This document shows positions 44,633 through 54,132 of a stretch of 64,000 bases of DNA, in pieces (position 1 is the first letter of the stretch; each line of letters begins with the position of its first letter). The stretch covers positions 1,550,001 through 1,614,000 of the forward strand of contig NZ_CP061312.1 in the NCBI RefSeq assembly GCF_018688155.1, in the 5' to 3' direction. The notes under the pieces were generated by a model. That model did no database searches. It had not been told where the DNA came from and was given only the letters and a program-made list of their open reading frames with translations. Source of the stretch: Polynucleobacter sp. AP-Sving-400A-A2 (GTDB taxonomy: Bacteria > Pseudomonadota > Gammaproteobacteria > Burkholderiales > Burkholderiaceae). The position numbers and the translations under genes were made by a program.

Positions 44633-45394
44633 ATGAATTCAGCTGCCAACAAAGTAGCCCTGGTCACAGGCGCTGGAACGGGGATCGGAAAAGCTGCAGC
44701 AAAGGCACTGTTGCGGGGTGGATTCAGGGTTGTTCTGACCGGTCGAAATCTGGAGAAGCTCAATTTAGCCATTCATGATATTGGTGGGAACAGTCAAAAC
44801 TGCCTAGCAGTGAGCTGCGACGTCGGCAAACCAGAACAAGTAAAAAAGTTATTTTCAGAAGTCCAAAAAGAGTTTGGCCGCATTGACGTGCTCTTTAATA
44901 ATGCCGGCATGGGCGCACCCGCAATCCCTATGGAAGAGCTGAGTTACGAACAGTGGATGAATGTCGTCAACACTAATCTCTGCGGCGCTTTTCTATGCTC
45001 TCAAGAGGCCATCCGCATGATGAAGGCTCAGTCTCCGCAAGGTGGCCGAATTATTAATAATGGCTCGATCTCTGCACATGCGCCCCGTCCGATGTCTGCC
45101 CCATACACCGCCACTAAACATGCCATGACTGGATTAACTAAATCTATTGCATTAGATGGTCGTCCTTTTAACATTACCTGCGGTCAGATCGATATAGGTA
45201 ATGCCGGCACTGAAATGACTGTCCCGATGGCTGCCGGCATTTTGCAGCCAGATGGCTCAAAGAAGGTTGAGCCACTCATGGATGTAGATCATGTTGGACA
45301 AGCCGTCCTGCAGATGGCTCAACTGCCTTTGGAGAGCAATATTCTCTCGATGACCATCATGGCAAGCAATATGCCATTTGTTGGTCGGGGCTAA
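44633..45394 (+). CDS. SDR-family oxidoreductase
   Basis: A 253-residue short-chain dehydrogenase/reductase with the cofactor loop [21 protein letters not shown] ([10 protein letters not shown]), catalytic Ser in [14 protein letters not shown] and the YxxxK pair in [10 protein letters not shown]. It is a classical SDR, likely NAD(P)-dependent, acting on a small alcohol or ketone. It stands alone, divergent from the TAXI gene, and its stop abuts the end of ccmI. Substrate cannot be read from the sequence. Confidence 0.9.
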   Translation: MNSAANKVALVTGAGTGIGKAAAKALLRGGFRVVLTGRNLEKLNLAIHDIGGNSQNCLAVSCDVGKPEQVKKLFSEVQKEFGRIDVLFNNAGMGAPAIPMEELSYEQWMNVVNTNLCGAFLCSQEAIRMMKAQSPQGGRIINNGSISAHAPRPMSAPYTATKHAMTGLTKSIALDGRPFNITCGQIDIGNAGTEMTVPMAAGILQPDGSKKVEPLMDVDHVGQAVLQMAQLPLESNILSMTIMASNMPFVGRG

Positions 45395-46591
45395 TTAAGG
45401 CCTAATCTGTCCAATAATGAGGCGGGCATTGGATGTGCCTACCTTGATTGTTTGCGGTGCAGATATCAAATCGCCAGATTCTGGCATTGCCATTCCTGTT
45501 TTAGAAATACGTACCTCAACTGATACTTCAGGCAGTTGAGAAATCAATGCATTGGGACTCATCGCCAAGGCATCATTCAAAACAAAGCTGATCGGGAATG
45601 CAGTAACAGGGGTTTTGAGAACAGCCACTGGCATACGCTCTCCTGGCTTACGGGCAATCACCATCAAAACATCACCTGCTTTAATTTTAGACTTCAGTTC
45701 TGGCGCAATCTCTACTTGCCCAGTCACGCCTGCGCCTTGATTGCTGATTACGGGCTTACTAGCCGGCGCAAGGCCACCCTTGCTACGCGCCTCTGCAATA
45801 GAAGCTGCGATCGCACGCGCCTCATCAGAATCGGCAGGCAATTGCTTTGCTAACCTCTCCCAGGACTGCACTGCAGCTTTATAGTTCTGCGCATTAAAAG
45901 CAGCAGTTCCAGAAAGCCAAAGGGCCAATAAATTATTTGGATCTTGGGCTAATGCCTTATTAATGAGTTGCTGTGGCTTACCAGCGAAATTACCATTCGC
46001 ATTGGCTGCTAATACATCGGCATAGTCAGCCAATAATTGTGGGTCTGAATCAACAAAAGAGCCGGCACGGGCATAGGCATTTGCAGCTTCAGTATTGCGA
46101 CCTAAAATCCGATAGGAGCGCGCCAGCATAGCCCAACCCTTGAGATTGTCAGGCTCCTTGTCCATCTTGGCAGCGAACTCATCAACCATCTTTTCAACTG
46201 ACTCTTGAGTCATTGGTTTCTCAGGACTCTTCTGGGCAATCTGAGCGGCATCACCAAGGTAGAGATAGAAACCCGCCGAGAGTATTGCCACAAAAAGACA
46301 AATCCCAATAATGGTTTTCTTAGGAGAGCCCAGCACTGCATGATCATCAGCTTCATCCGTATCCTGAAAAAGCCGCTGACGCATTTCTGCATGAGTTTGC
46401 TCATAGCTATCGCTATCTACAGTACCCGCCAAACGATCAGCCTCAAGCTTATCAAGCTCCTCCCGATAGATGGCTGCATTCATCTGACGGCGCGAGGTTG
46501 AGGATTCTTTTGCAGGAAAAAATAATGGGCGTAATAACAGCACCAAGACTAGGATCAATAAAAGAAGAGCGGAGATTACAAAACTAGTCAT
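45395..46591 (-). CDS. ccmI: c-type cytochrome biogenesis protein CcmI
   Basis: A 398-residue protein with two membrane helices in its N-terminal 110 residues, followed by tetratricopeptide repeats (WAMLARSYRILGRNTEAANAYARA; LWLSGTAAFNAQNYKAAVQSW) and a C-terminal domain. CcmI holds apocytochrome c for heme ligation by CcmF/H. The ATG at 46591 fits the first helix and gives a start one base past the ccmH stop. The repeats lie about residues 150-270. Last gene of the ccm operon, converging on the SDR gene. Confidence 0.92.
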   Translation of the reverse strand: MTSFVISALLLLILVLVLLLRPLFFPAKESSTSRRQMNAAIYREELDKLEADRLAGTVDSDSYEQTHAEMRQRLFQDTDEADDHAVLGSPKKTIIGICLFVAILSAGFYLYLGDAAQIAQKSPEKPMTQESVEKMVDEFAAKMDKEPDNLKGWAMLARSYRILGRNTEAANAYARAGSFVDSDPQLLADYADVLAANANGNFAGKPQQLINKALAQDPNNLLALWLSGTAAFNAQNYKAAVQSWERLAKQLPADSDEARAIAASIAEARSKGGLAPASKPVISNQGAGVTGQVEIAPELKSKIKAGDVLMVIARKPGERMPVAVLKTPVTAFPISFVLNDALAMSPNALISQLPEVSVEVRISKTGMAMPESGDLISAPQTIKVGTSNARLIIGQIRP

Positions 46592-46592
46592 G

Positions 46593-47081
46593 TTATTTTT
46601 CTGTTGAACTGGACTTAGCATCCTGAAGTAGCGCATCAATGCGACGATTATCCGCTTCAGATAGCGTGGTGCTAGGTACGGCTTTGTTTCTGCGACGCAG
46701 ATACACCATCAAACCAATGATTCCGGCGAGCAAAATTATAAAAGGGCCTATCCACAGGAGCCAAGTAATTGGCTTCACAGGCGGACGATATAGGACAAAA
46801 TCGCCATAACGCTCCACCATAAAATTCCGAATTTGCTCATCCGTCTTGCCCTCAGTAATGAGGATGCGAATTTCTCGGCGTAAATCGTTTGCTAAATCAG
46901 AGCGTGAGCCTGCAAGAGATTCATTCTGACAAACTAAGCAGCGCATTTCTTCTGAAATCACAATCAGGCGTTGCTCTGTGATTGGGTCATCAGCTAACGG
47001 GACTGCATCCTTAGCAGACGCACTGATGGAACACAGTACAAAAAAAGTGAGTAAGAGAGATTGGAGCGTCTTTCGGAGCAT
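46593..47081 (-). CDS. ccmH: Cytochrome c maturation protein CcmH
   Basis: A 162-residue periplasmic, membrane-anchored thioredoxin-fold-like protein. It has a signal peptide (ending SASAKD), the redox motif MRCLVCQNESLAGS (LVCQN) at about residues 47-58, and one C-terminal membrane helix (WIGPFIILLAGIIGLMVYLRR). It reduces apocytochrome CxxCH cysteines before heme attachment. This is the short CcmH that complements separate CcmI. It overlaps ccmG by one base. Confidence 0.95.
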   Translation of the reverse strand: MLRKTLQSLLLTFFVLCSISASAKDAVPLADDPITEQRLIVISEEMRCLVCQNESLAGSRSDLANDLRREIRILITEGKTDEQIRNFMVERYGDFVLYRPPVKPITWLLWIGPFIILLAGIIGLMVYLRRRNKAVPSTTLSEADNRRIDALLQDAKSSSTEK

Positions 47082-47605
47082 TATTTGAGCTCATCCAATA
47101 AAGGAATGATCTTCTTACGAAGTAATTCCATTGTGATTGGTCCAATATGTTTAAACCGAATGACGCCAGCCTTGTCAATCACGTAGGTCTCTGGAACGCC
47201 ATAGACACCATAATCAATACCCACTCGGCCATTGGCATCAAAAGCCGACAATAGATACGGATTGCCTTGACGAGCAAGCATGACCATTGCATCGTCACGC
47301 TTATCTTTGTAATCTAATCCAATAATGGGCGCCACTTGCAATTTACCCAGTTCAACCAGAACGGGGTGCTCCTCACGGCAGGCAACGCACCAAGAGGCCC
47401 AGACATTCAAAATCCAAGGCTTGCCTTTCATACTCTCTGGTGAAAAGGTTTTTTGGGCATCTGCTAGCTGAGGTAATTCAAAGGCAGGCGCCTGCTTACC
47501 AATTAGTGGTGAAGGTATTTCTTGTGGATCACGATTTAAACCTACCGCTAAAAATCCAACCAAAATGACAAACAAAATCAGTGGGATTAAAAACTTGGCT
47601 TTCAT
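47081..47605 (-). CDS. ccmG: Thiol:disulfide interchange protein CcmG/DsbE
   Basis: A 174-residue membrane-tethered thioredoxin. An N-terminal helix (FLIPLILFVILVGFLAVGL) precedes the active site WASWCVACREEHPVL, with GVYGVPETYVID the cis-proline region. It keeps apocytochrome c cysteines reduced in the periplasm. It overlaps ccmF by four bases and ccmH by one, consistent with strict co-expression. Confidence 0.95.
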   Translation of the reverse strand: MKAKFLIPLILFVILVGFLAVGLNRDPQEIPSPLIGKQAPAFELPQLADAQKTFSPESMKGKPWILNVWASWCVACREEHPVLVELGKLQVAPIIGLDYKDKRDDAMVMLARQGNPYLLSAFDANGRVGIDYGVYGVPETYVIDKAGVIRFKHIGPITMELLRKKIIPLLDELK

Positions 47606-49521
47606 GCTGCTACCTTCTTCAACTTCATGCGATAGCGCTTATCGGACATCGCCAGTAAACCACCCAGAGCCATCAATACACAACCACCCCAAATCCAATC
47701 AACAAACGGCTTGTAATACACTCGGACTGCCCAGGCTTTGTCATCTAACTCTTCGCCCAATGAAACATAAATATCTCTAGTAAGACTTGCATCAATCGCC
47801 GCCTCGGTCATAGGCATCGTTGATGAAAAATAATTACGCTTTTCTGGGTACATGGTCGCTTCCAGCTGCCCATTGCGAGTTAATAAGAAAGTACCTTGCA
47901 TCGCTTTATAGTTCGGGCCAGGAACAGGGCTAACACCCTGAAGCTGAATATCGTAGCCACCGACACTCACGCTTTCACCGGGAAGCATACGCACATCTTT
48001 TTCCTCTTGATAGGCGCCCACCATGGTGACGCCAATCGTAAAAACTGCGATCCCCAAATGCGCTACCTGCATACCAATAAATGAACGCGTTGGCTTGCCT
48101 GCTTTTGCTTGGCGAATAATTTGTAGTACGCCAGAAGTAATCACCCAGAAAGCCAGTAAGAAACCAAGGCTACTAAGCCAAGTAAATTCACCCATAACAA
48201 ACGGGATTAAAGCTGCCGCAATCACTGCGACTAGGGCTGCAATCCATAAGCGCTTGATCACATCCAAGAGATTCGAGTTCTTCCAGCTTGTCCAAGGCCC
48301 AATTCCCATCAGCACTAACAAAGGGATCATGATGGGCACGAAGACGCTATTGAAATATGGAGGCCCTACTGAGATCTTTCCTAGATGCAGAGCATCAATC
48401 AGTAAAGGGTAGAGAGTACCCAAGAGTACCGATGCAGCAGACACTACCAAGAAAACGTTACCAAGCAAGATAAAAGTTTCACGCGAGGTTAAGCTGAACT
48501 TACCGCCAAGGGTACTTTTGGGGGCGCGCCAAGCGTAAAGCGTTAAAGAAGAGCCCACCACCAGTACCAAGAAAATCAAGATAAAGACGCCGCGTGTAGG
48601 GTCAGTCGCAAATGCATGCACTGAAGTGAGCACTCCAGATCGAACCAAGAATGTTCCTAAAAGCGATAGTGAGAAAGCGGTAATGGCTAGCAATACCGTC
48701 CAACTCTTAAAGCCGCCCCGCTTCTCGGTGACCGCAAGCGAATGGAGCAAAGCGGTGCCAACAAGCCAAGGGATGAATGATGCGTTCTCCACGGGATCCC
48801 AGAACCACCAGCCACCCCAACCGAGTTCGTAATAAGCCCACCAAGAACCCAGCGCAATACCAAGCGTGAGAAATACCCAAGCAGCCGTTGTCCATGGACG
48901 AGACCAGCGTGCCCAAGCAGCATCTAAACGTCCGGATAACAAAGAGGCAATCGCGAAGGCAAACGCTACTGAAAAGCCCACATATCCCATATACAACATT
49001 GGCGGATGAAACACTAAGCCCGGATCTTGCAGTAGAGGGTTGAGAGATCGCCCATCCTGAGCGGCTGGTAGCAGTCTCTCAAAAGGATTGGAGGTAGCGA
49101 TCACGAACAACAGTAGACCGGTAGTCACCAAACCCAACACGCCAATTACGCGCGCCACCATAAATTCATCTAGCGCCTTCGAAAGCAGGGCTACTAAAAA
49201 TGTCCAGGTCGAAAGCAAGAAAACCCAAAGTAATAGAGAGCCTTCATGACCGCCCCATACCGCACCCAAGCGGTAAATAACAGGCATTTGTGAATTGGAA
49301 TGCTCTGCTACATAGAGAACAGAAAAATCATTTGAGTAAAAGCTCCAGGCTAAAATCACAAATGCAATACCAAGTAATAAGAAAACAGTTTGCGCAGCTG
49401 GCCTTGCTAACATAATCCATTCACGGCGACTTTGATGTGCGCCGACCAGTGGAAGTGTCCCTTGAATGATGGCGACACATAAGGCCAGTATGAGTGCGTA
49501 ATGCCCAAATTCAGGAATCAT
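47602..49521 (-). CDS. ccmF: Heme lyase subunit CcmF
   Basis: A 639-residue membrane protein with about fourteen helices and the tryptophan-rich heme-handling motif [19 protein letters not shown] near residue 235. Other family parts include [20 protein letters not shown] and [11 protein letters not shown]. Together with CcmH and CcmI it joins heme from CcmE to apocytochrome c. Length matches the family. It overlaps ccmE and ccmG by four bases each. Confidence 0.96.
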   Translation of the reverse strand: MIPEFGHYALILALCVAIIQGTLPLVGAHQSRREWIMLARPAAQTVFLLLGIAFVILAWSFYSNDFSVLYVAEHSNSQMPVIYRLGAVWGGHEGSLLLWVFLLSTWTFLVALLSKALDEFMVARVIGVLGLVTTGLLLFVIATSNPFERLLPAAQDGRSLNPLLQDPGLVFHPPMLYMGYVGFSVAFAFAIASLLSGRLDAAWARWSRPWTTAAWVFLTLGIALGSWWAYYELGWGGWWFWDPVENASFIPWLVGTALLHSLAVTEKRGGFKSWTVLLAITAFSLSLLGTFLVRSGVLTSVHAFATDPTRGVFILIFLVLVVGSSLTLYAWRAPKSTLGGKFSLTSRETFILLGNVFLVVSAASVLLGTLYPLLIDALHLGKISVGPPYFNSVFVPIMIPLLVLMGIGPWTSWKNSNLLDVIKRLWIAALVAVIAAALIPFVMGEFTWLSSLGFLLAFWVITSGVLQIIRQAKAGKPTRSFIGMQVAHLGIAVFTIGVTMVGAYQEEKDVRMLPGESVSVGGYDIQLQGVSPVPGPNYKAMQGTFLLTRNGQLEATMYPEKRNYFSSTMPMTEAAIDASLTRDIYVSLGEELDDKAWAVRVYYKPFVDWIWGGCVLMALGGLLAMSDKRYRMKLKKVAA

Positions 49522-49952
49522 TGTTTATTTCCATTTTTTTGAGCCTGCTCTAAAGCATGCTTTGCCTCTGGAGGCATATAGTTCTCATCGTGCTTAGCCA
49601 ATACTTCACTCGCAACGAATTTTCCACTTGGATCAAGGCGACCTTGAATGACTGCGCCCTTACCCTCTTTAAATAAATCCGGAAGAATGCCAGTGTAGGC
49701 CACAGAAATATCTTTCGCCATATCGGTAATCACAAAGTTCACGGTTAAGCCATCTCGCTTGACCGATCCATCTTTGACCATGCCACCAATACGGAAGACT
49801 TGACCAGCCGGCGACTTACCAGCAGCCACTTCACTCGGGGTGACATATAGCGCAATATTGCTATTGAGGGCATTCAAAATTAATACTGCTGCGATGCTGA
49901 TGGCAATCAGTGCGCCAACAATAATGGCAGCTCGCTTATGTCTTGGTTTCAC
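49518..49952 (-). CDS. ccmE: Heme chaperone CcmE
   Basis: A 144-residue periplasmic heme chaperone with an N-terminal membrane helix ([22 protein letters not shown]) and OB-fold. The covalent heme site is H121 with Y125 in [11 protein letters not shown], equal to H130/Y134 of E. coli. [13 protein letters not shown] is the conserved first strand. It receives heme from CcmC/D and gives it to CcmF. Confidence 0.96.
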   Translation of the reverse strand: MKPRHKRAAIIVGALIAISIAAVLILNALNSNIALYVTPSEVAAGKSPAGQVFRIGGMVKDGSVKRDGLTVNFVITDMAKDISVAYTGILPDLFKEGKGAVIQGRLDPSGKFVASEVLAKHDENYMPPEAKHALEQAQKNGNKQ

Positions 49953-50137
49953 TTGCTACCCTTTTGATCAAACTGCTCCGCTAAAACTTCACGTTGCAGT
50001 CTGCGTACGATTGTCTTATGGCGAGCGCGAACAGCTAGGGGCTCTAATAAGAACACCAAAGCACAAGCACCAAAGCTGCACCATACATAGAGGGCATAAC
50101 CACCCATGGCAAAGAATTCAGTCGAACTATTCCACAT
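49949..50137 (-). CDS. ccmD: Heme exporter protein CcmD
   Basis: A 62-residue single-pass membrane protein: [27 protein letters not shown] followed by a basic cytoplasmic tail ([14 protein letters not shown]). The GGYALYVW motif is the CcmD signature. It helps release heme-loaded CcmE from the CcmABC complex. It overlaps ccmC by one base and ccmE by four. Confidence 0.93.
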   Translation of the reverse strand: MWNSSTEFFAMGGYALYVWCSFGACALVFLLEPLAVRARHKTIVRRLQREVLAEQFDQKGSK

Positions 50138-50907
50138 TACTGCTTCACCTCATTTAATTGCCTAACCCAATCAGTATGAGCCTCGCGCTCCAAAATGATG
50201 GCGCGCACACGCATTAACCCTACTGCAATTGAGTACATCCATAAGCATAAAGCCATTAACAACATCCCCCAAAGCATGGTCTGAGCCATGGCTGGTGCTT
50301 TAGTTAGCGAAACAGAAGCGCCTTGATGCAAGGTGTTCCACCATTTCACTGAAAAATAAATAATAGGTACATTCACCACGCCTACCAGGGCTAAGATGGC
50401 ACCCGCTTTATCGGCACGGCGGACATTATCAATAGAGGCCTGCAGGGCGATAAAACCAAGATACAAAAAGAGTAGGATTAATTCCGAAGTTAAGCGTGCA
50501 TCCCATACCCACCAAGCGCCCCACATCGGCTTACCCCAAAATGCACCAGTCCACAGTGATAAGAAAGCCATCCAGGCGCCGATCGGAGCCAAGGCCTGAG
50601 CCATCATGGCCGACAGACGAGTATTAAATATCAGACCTAATCCCGCCCATGCAGCCATCACCACATAGATGAACATGGACATCCAAGATGCGGGTACGTG
50701 AACAAAAATAATGCGATATCCCTGACCCTGCACTGCATCGACTGGCGCTACAAAGAAACTCACCCACAAGCCGGCAGCTCCAAAAATAATGGTGAGCGCC
50801 CAAAACAAAGGAATCATTTTTCCAGCCAGTGGATAAAAAGCACTCGGACTCGAGAATTTGAACCAGCTCATTACCTGACCAGAATATAAATTGTTTACAT
50901 TACTCAT
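50137..50907 (-). CDS. ccmC: Heme transporter/chaperone-loading protein CcmC
   Basis: A 256-residue six-helix membrane protein of the heme-handling family with the tryptophan motif WGKPMWGAWWVWDARLTSE and flanking His residues (IIFVHVPASWMSM; WNTLHQGASVSL). It loads heme on CcmE. The ATG at 50907 overlaps the ccmB stop (ATGA). Confidence 0.96.
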   Translation of the reverse strand: MSNVNNLYSGQVMSWFKFSSPSAFYPLAGKMIPLFWALTIIFGAAGLWVSFFVAPVDAVQGQGYRIIFVHVPASWMSMFIYVVMAAWAGLGLIFNTRLSAMMAQALAPIGAWMAFLSLWTGAFWGKPMWGAWWVWDARLTSELILLFLYLGFIALQASIDNVRRADKAGAILALVGVVNVPIIYFSVKWWNTLHQGASVSLTKAPAMAQTMLWGMLLMALCLWMYSIAVGLMRVRAIILEREAHTDWVRQLNEVKQ

Positions 50908-51569
50908 TCGATAGCAATCTTTACAGCACTCGCACTAACCCAAGGTACAAATGCTAATGCCAAAATCAATAAAGCGCCTAACAGTGAAAAATGCCCCGTG
51001 ATATCGAGCCCTACGCTACTAGCGTATACGGCACCTGCCCCAAAAATTAACACTGGAATATAGAGCGGCAAGATCAACAGACTCATCAATACGCTACCAC
51101 CCCTTACCCCCAGAGTGAGGGCAGCCCCAACTGAGCCTAGCAATGATAAAACAGGTGTTCCGAGCAATAAGGCTGCCATCAGCACCCTTAAAGACTGGGC
51201 ATCTAAGTCAAACTGAATACCGATCACCGGCGCCAATAAAACCAAGGGCAGTCCACACACCAGCCAATGGGCGACAATCTTGCCAAATACTAAGGCTGTA
51301 AATGAATTCGGGGATAAGATCAGTTGCTCTAGGGTACCGTCTGCGTAATCCGCTGCAAACATCCGCTGTAAACCCAGCAAGGTCGAGAGCAAAGCCGCCA
51401 CCCAAATCACGCCAGGCGCAATCTTTCTCAACAAGGCAGTATCAGCACCAATCCCCAATGGGAATAAGCTTGTCACAATGACAAAGAAAAACAATGCCGT
51501 GAGGACCTCACTCTTGCGACGCATTACTAGCAATAGATCACGATGGACAATGGCGATAAAGGCGTTCAT
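50904..51569 (-). CDS. ccmB: Heme exporter permease CcmB
   Basis: A 221-residue ABC-permease with six membrane segments. It begins FIAIVHRDLLLVMRRKSEVL and includes TLEQLILSPNSFTALVFGKI and LPLYIPVLIFGAGA, typical of CcmB. With CcmA it forms an ABC complex that uses ATP to release heme-loaded CcmE. It overlaps ccmA and ccmC by four bases each. Confidence 0.95.
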   Translation of the reverse strand: MNAFIAIVHRDLLLVMRRKSEVLTALFFFVIVTSLFPLGIGADTALLRKIAPGVIWVAALLSTLLGLQRMFAADYADGTLEQLILSPNSFTALVFGKIVAHWLVCGLPLVLLAPVIGIQFDLDAQSLRVLMAALLLGTPVLSLLGSVGAALTLGVRGGSVLMSLLILPLYIPVLIFGAGAVYASSVGLDITGHFSLLGALLILALAFVPWVSASAVKIAIE

Positions 51570-52213
51570 AGATCCAATACTCGCAGACCGGAAATAGCCA
51601 AGGGCTGATGACTGGTCAGTACGACCAAGCCATTACCCTGAAGATGCTCGACAATCAAATCTTGTAACTCTCCCACGGCATGGGTGTCTAGGGCGTTAAA
51701 GGGTTCATCCAAAATCCAGACCTGCGCCCGTCGCGTTAGCATGCGCGCCATCAAAACACGTTTCTTCTGTCCGGCTGATAAACAATTGACAGGCAAATCT
51801 TCGCGCCCTTTCAGACCAAATCGCCATAAGCTAGCAAAAGCATCTTGCTCGGAGAGCGCAATACCATCAATCGCTGCATACATGCGCAAATTTTCAATCG
51901 CACTCAGGTCCTCTTTGAGAGCATCGCGATGACCCAAAAATAAGAGTTTGCTGTGATATTCCGATGCTTGTTTTTTGATGGGATGACCACACCAAAGCAC
52001 CTCTCCAGACTCAGGAGAAGCCAAGCCAGTGAGCAAGCGCAAGAGGCTCGTTTTACCAACGCCATTCTCGCCACGAATATGGAGACACTGTCCAGCAAAT
52101 AACTGTAGATCAAAGCCTGAGAAAAGCTGCCTATCACCGCGCACGCAAGTGATCTTCCGAGCCTCGAGGGCTGCGATTGCAGATTCTGGGATGGAGGTGT
52201 TGGTCGTTGTCAT
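51566..52213 (-). CDS. ccmA: Cytochrome c biogenesis ABC ATPase CcmA
   Basis: A 215-residue ABC ATPase: Walker A GENGVGKTSLL near residue 47, signature NCLSAGQKKRVLMARML and Walker B VWILDEPFNALD, then the switch His in VVLTSHQPL. First gene of ccmABCDEFGHI. The ATG at 52213 is preferred to the TTG nine bases upstream; neither has a strong ribosome-binding site. Its end overlaps the start of ccmB by four bases. Confidence 0.95.
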   Translation of the reverse strand: MTTTNTSIPESAIAALEARKITCVRGDRQLFSGFDLQLFAGQCLHIRGENGVGKTSLLRLLTGLASPESGEVLWCGHPIKKQASEYHSKLLFLGHRDALKEDLSAIENLRMYAAIDGIALSEQDAFASLWRFGLKGREDLPVNCLSAGQKKRVLMARMLTRRAQVWILDEPFNALDTHAVGELQDLIVEHLQGNGLVVLTSHQPLAISGLRVLDL

Positions 52214-52341
52214 TGGATGCAATGGCTTGAATCAAACCACCCCAGGCATTGTCCAAGACCTACTGGGGGCTGTCAAACCACCTAAAACAGTATTTAAAGA
52301 ATAAATTTCTTTTAATTCAATCGCTTAGACAATTATATGCG

Positions 52342-52365
52342 GAGTGAGGGGAAGGCACCCCTCAC
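52342..52365. repeat. Inverted repeat 3' of the Bug gene, possible weak terminator
   Basis: AGTGAGGGG, loop AAGGCA, CCCCTCACT is a perfect nine-base-pair hairpin, 14 bases after the Bug stop and 129 bases before ccmA on the same strand. No T-run follows on either strand, so it may be a rho-dependent or processing element. The rest of 52214-52378 shows nothing clear; the ccm promoter should be in it. Confidence 0.6.
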
Positions 52366-52378
52366 TTGAATCATGATG

Positions 52379-53347
52379 CTATTCAGGCTTAATACCGGCA
52401 CTTTTAATAATCTTGCCCCAGCGGACTGATTCCTTCTTCTGAAACGCTCCAAAAGCCTCGGGTGACATGGCGTAATACTTCGCACCCTCTGACTCTAGCT
52501 TTTTCTGCACAGCAGGCTGTTGCATGATTTTTCCCACTTCCGCGTTGAGCTTCTTCACAATTGCAGGGGGAGTGCCTGCGGGAGCAAACAAACCAATCCA
52601 ATTTTTGACATCGAATCCAGGTAGCGTCTCACTCATACTCGGCAAATCCGGCATCGAAGGATCTCTGGTGGCACCTGTTACCGCTAAGCCACGTAATTTA
52701 TCGCTCTTCACATAAGGCAGAATTGTAGGCATCGTAGCGAACATCAATTGAGTTTGGCCGCCAATCAAATCCGTAATCGCTAATGCATTTCCTTTGTAAG
52801 GAATATGCGTCATATCCACCTTTGCCGTGAGAATAAAAACCTCTCCCGCCAAATGACTAGCGGTACCGATGCCACCCGACCCATAAGATACTTTTCCTGG
52901 GTTAGCTTTGATATAGCCAATGAGTTCACTGACATTTTTTACCGGGACGCTAGGATTGACCGCTAACAAACCTTCGGCATCCAGCACAAAAGCTACTGGT
53001 ACAAAATCCTTGAAGGGGTCATAGGGCATGCTCTTTACTAGATAAGGGTTTACTGCATGGGTACCAATACTGCCCATGATCAAGGTGTAGCCATCTGCCG
53101 GTGATTTAGCCACAAAATCAGCCCCGATATTACCTCCACCACCCGTTTTGTTTTCTACTATCACCGGCTGCCCAAAAGCCTCGCTTAATCCTTGGGCAAT
53201 GATTCGTGAAAACCCATCCGCGATGCCGCCAGTAGCAAATGGAGAGATGATTTTAATTTGATGATTTGGATAAGTGGCCACTTGAGCAATCGCAGCTTGC
53301 GTAAATAAACTTGAGCCCAAAATGAGGGCCATGAATAACTTTTGCAT
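52379..53347 (-). CDS. TTT-family (Bug/TctC) periplasmic binding protein
   Basis: A 322-residue Bug-type binding protein: signal peptide to about residue 22 (LGSSLFTQAAIAQ), then YPNHQIKIISPFATGGIADG, SPADGYTLIMGS and HIPYKGNALAITDLIGGQ. The ATG at 53347 is used; a longer frame from 53383 runs into the upstream gene. It lies 19 bases after the family-3 binding-protein gene on the same strand. Two binding proteins of different families in tandem, with no permease, is noteworthy. Confidence 0.92.
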   Translation of the reverse strand: MQKLFMALILGSSLFTQAAIAQVATYPNHQIKIISPFATGGIADGFSRIIAQGLSEAFGQPVIVENKTGGGGNIGADFVAKSPADGYTLIMGSIGTHAVNPYLVKSMPYDPFKDFVPVAFVLDAEGLLAVNPSVPVKNVSELIGYIKANPGKVSYGSGGIGTASHLAGEVFILTAKVDMTHIPYKGNALAITDLIGGQTQLMFATMPTILPYVKSDKLRGLAVTGATRDPSMPDLPSMSETLPGFDVKNWIGLFAPAGTPPAIVKKLNAEVGKIMQQPAVQKKLESEGAKYYAMSPEAFGAFQKKESVRWGKIIKSAGIKPE

Positions 53348-53366
53348 ATTATTTTTCTGATGATAA

Positions 53367-54101
53367 TTAAGGGAGTGGCGCAACTGATAGACCTTGCACC
53401 TGATATTGACGAATGAGATCAGCCACCAAACCAGACCTAATGAATTCTTCTACACAAGTATTCAAAAACTCAATCGATGCTAGATTAGTTTTTTGTGTGG
53501 CAATCGCCTGCTGTATTCCAGTAAATTGACCATCCAAAATTTTGGAGCCAGGAATATCTTGAGAAGCAGCAACTAGGCCAGTTTTCAAGCCTGCTAAAGC
53601 ATCTAATTTCTGGCTAACAAACAATTCATTGCTGGCTTTCACACTATCAGCGTGTACCAAGCTGGCATGTTTAAGATTACGCTGTAACCATAAGTCATAA
53701 GCACTTTTGTAAAAAGAGGCAATCCTCACTCCTGGCTGATCTACCTGTGACAATTCAGTGATGGAGGAGTTGGCAGGAACTAGATAACTAGCCTCTAGCT
53801 CGACATAAGCAGGAGTAAAAGTGACTTTCTGAGCGCGCGCGGGGTCAGAGCCTAATAAAGAAATGCCACATCTTCCGCTGACAGCGGCCTCGACAACCTC
53901 GTCTTGCGTGTTGAAGCCCAGCAAGCTTATTTCGACACCTAAACTTTTTGCAATCGCTCGGCAGATATCAGGCGCAATCCCGGTAGGCTCGCCAGAAGAC
54001 GACCGACCGGTAACCAATAAGAAGTTGCCTAAATACACCGCAGCAGACAGAACGCCATTAGGCGCAAGTTGCATCCTGACTTCAGGCGAAATAGAGCTCA
54101 T
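53367..54101 (-). CDS. Family-3 solute-binding-domain protein without signal peptide
   Basis: A 244-residue protein with the amino-acid-type binding fold: GVLSAAVYLGNFLLV, GIAPDICRAIAKSLGVEISLLGF, RCGISLLGSDPARAQKVTFTPAYVELEASYL. The N-terminus (MSSISPEVRMQLAPNG) is hydrophilic, so there is no visible export signal. Such signal-less homologues are known in Burkholderiales and may act in the cytoplasm or use a non-classical route; this is from family recollection. It lies between a MBL-fold hydrolase and a Bug gene on one strand. No ABC permease is nearby. Confidence 0.82.
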   Translation of the reverse strand: MSSISPEVRMQLAPNGVLSAAVYLGNFLLVTGRSSSGEPTGIAPDICRAIAKSLGVEISLLGFNTQDEVVEAAVSGRCGISLLGSDPARAQKVTFTPAYVELEASYLVPANSSITELSQVDQPGVRIASFYKSAYDLWLQRNLKHASLVHADSVKASNELFVSQKLDALAGLKTGLVAASQDIPGSKILDGQFTGIQQAIATQKTNLASIEFLNTCVEEFIRSGLVADLIRQYQVQGLSVAPLP

Positions 54102-54132
54102 AAAATTCCTATTTAACAGCGCGTTCCATTCA

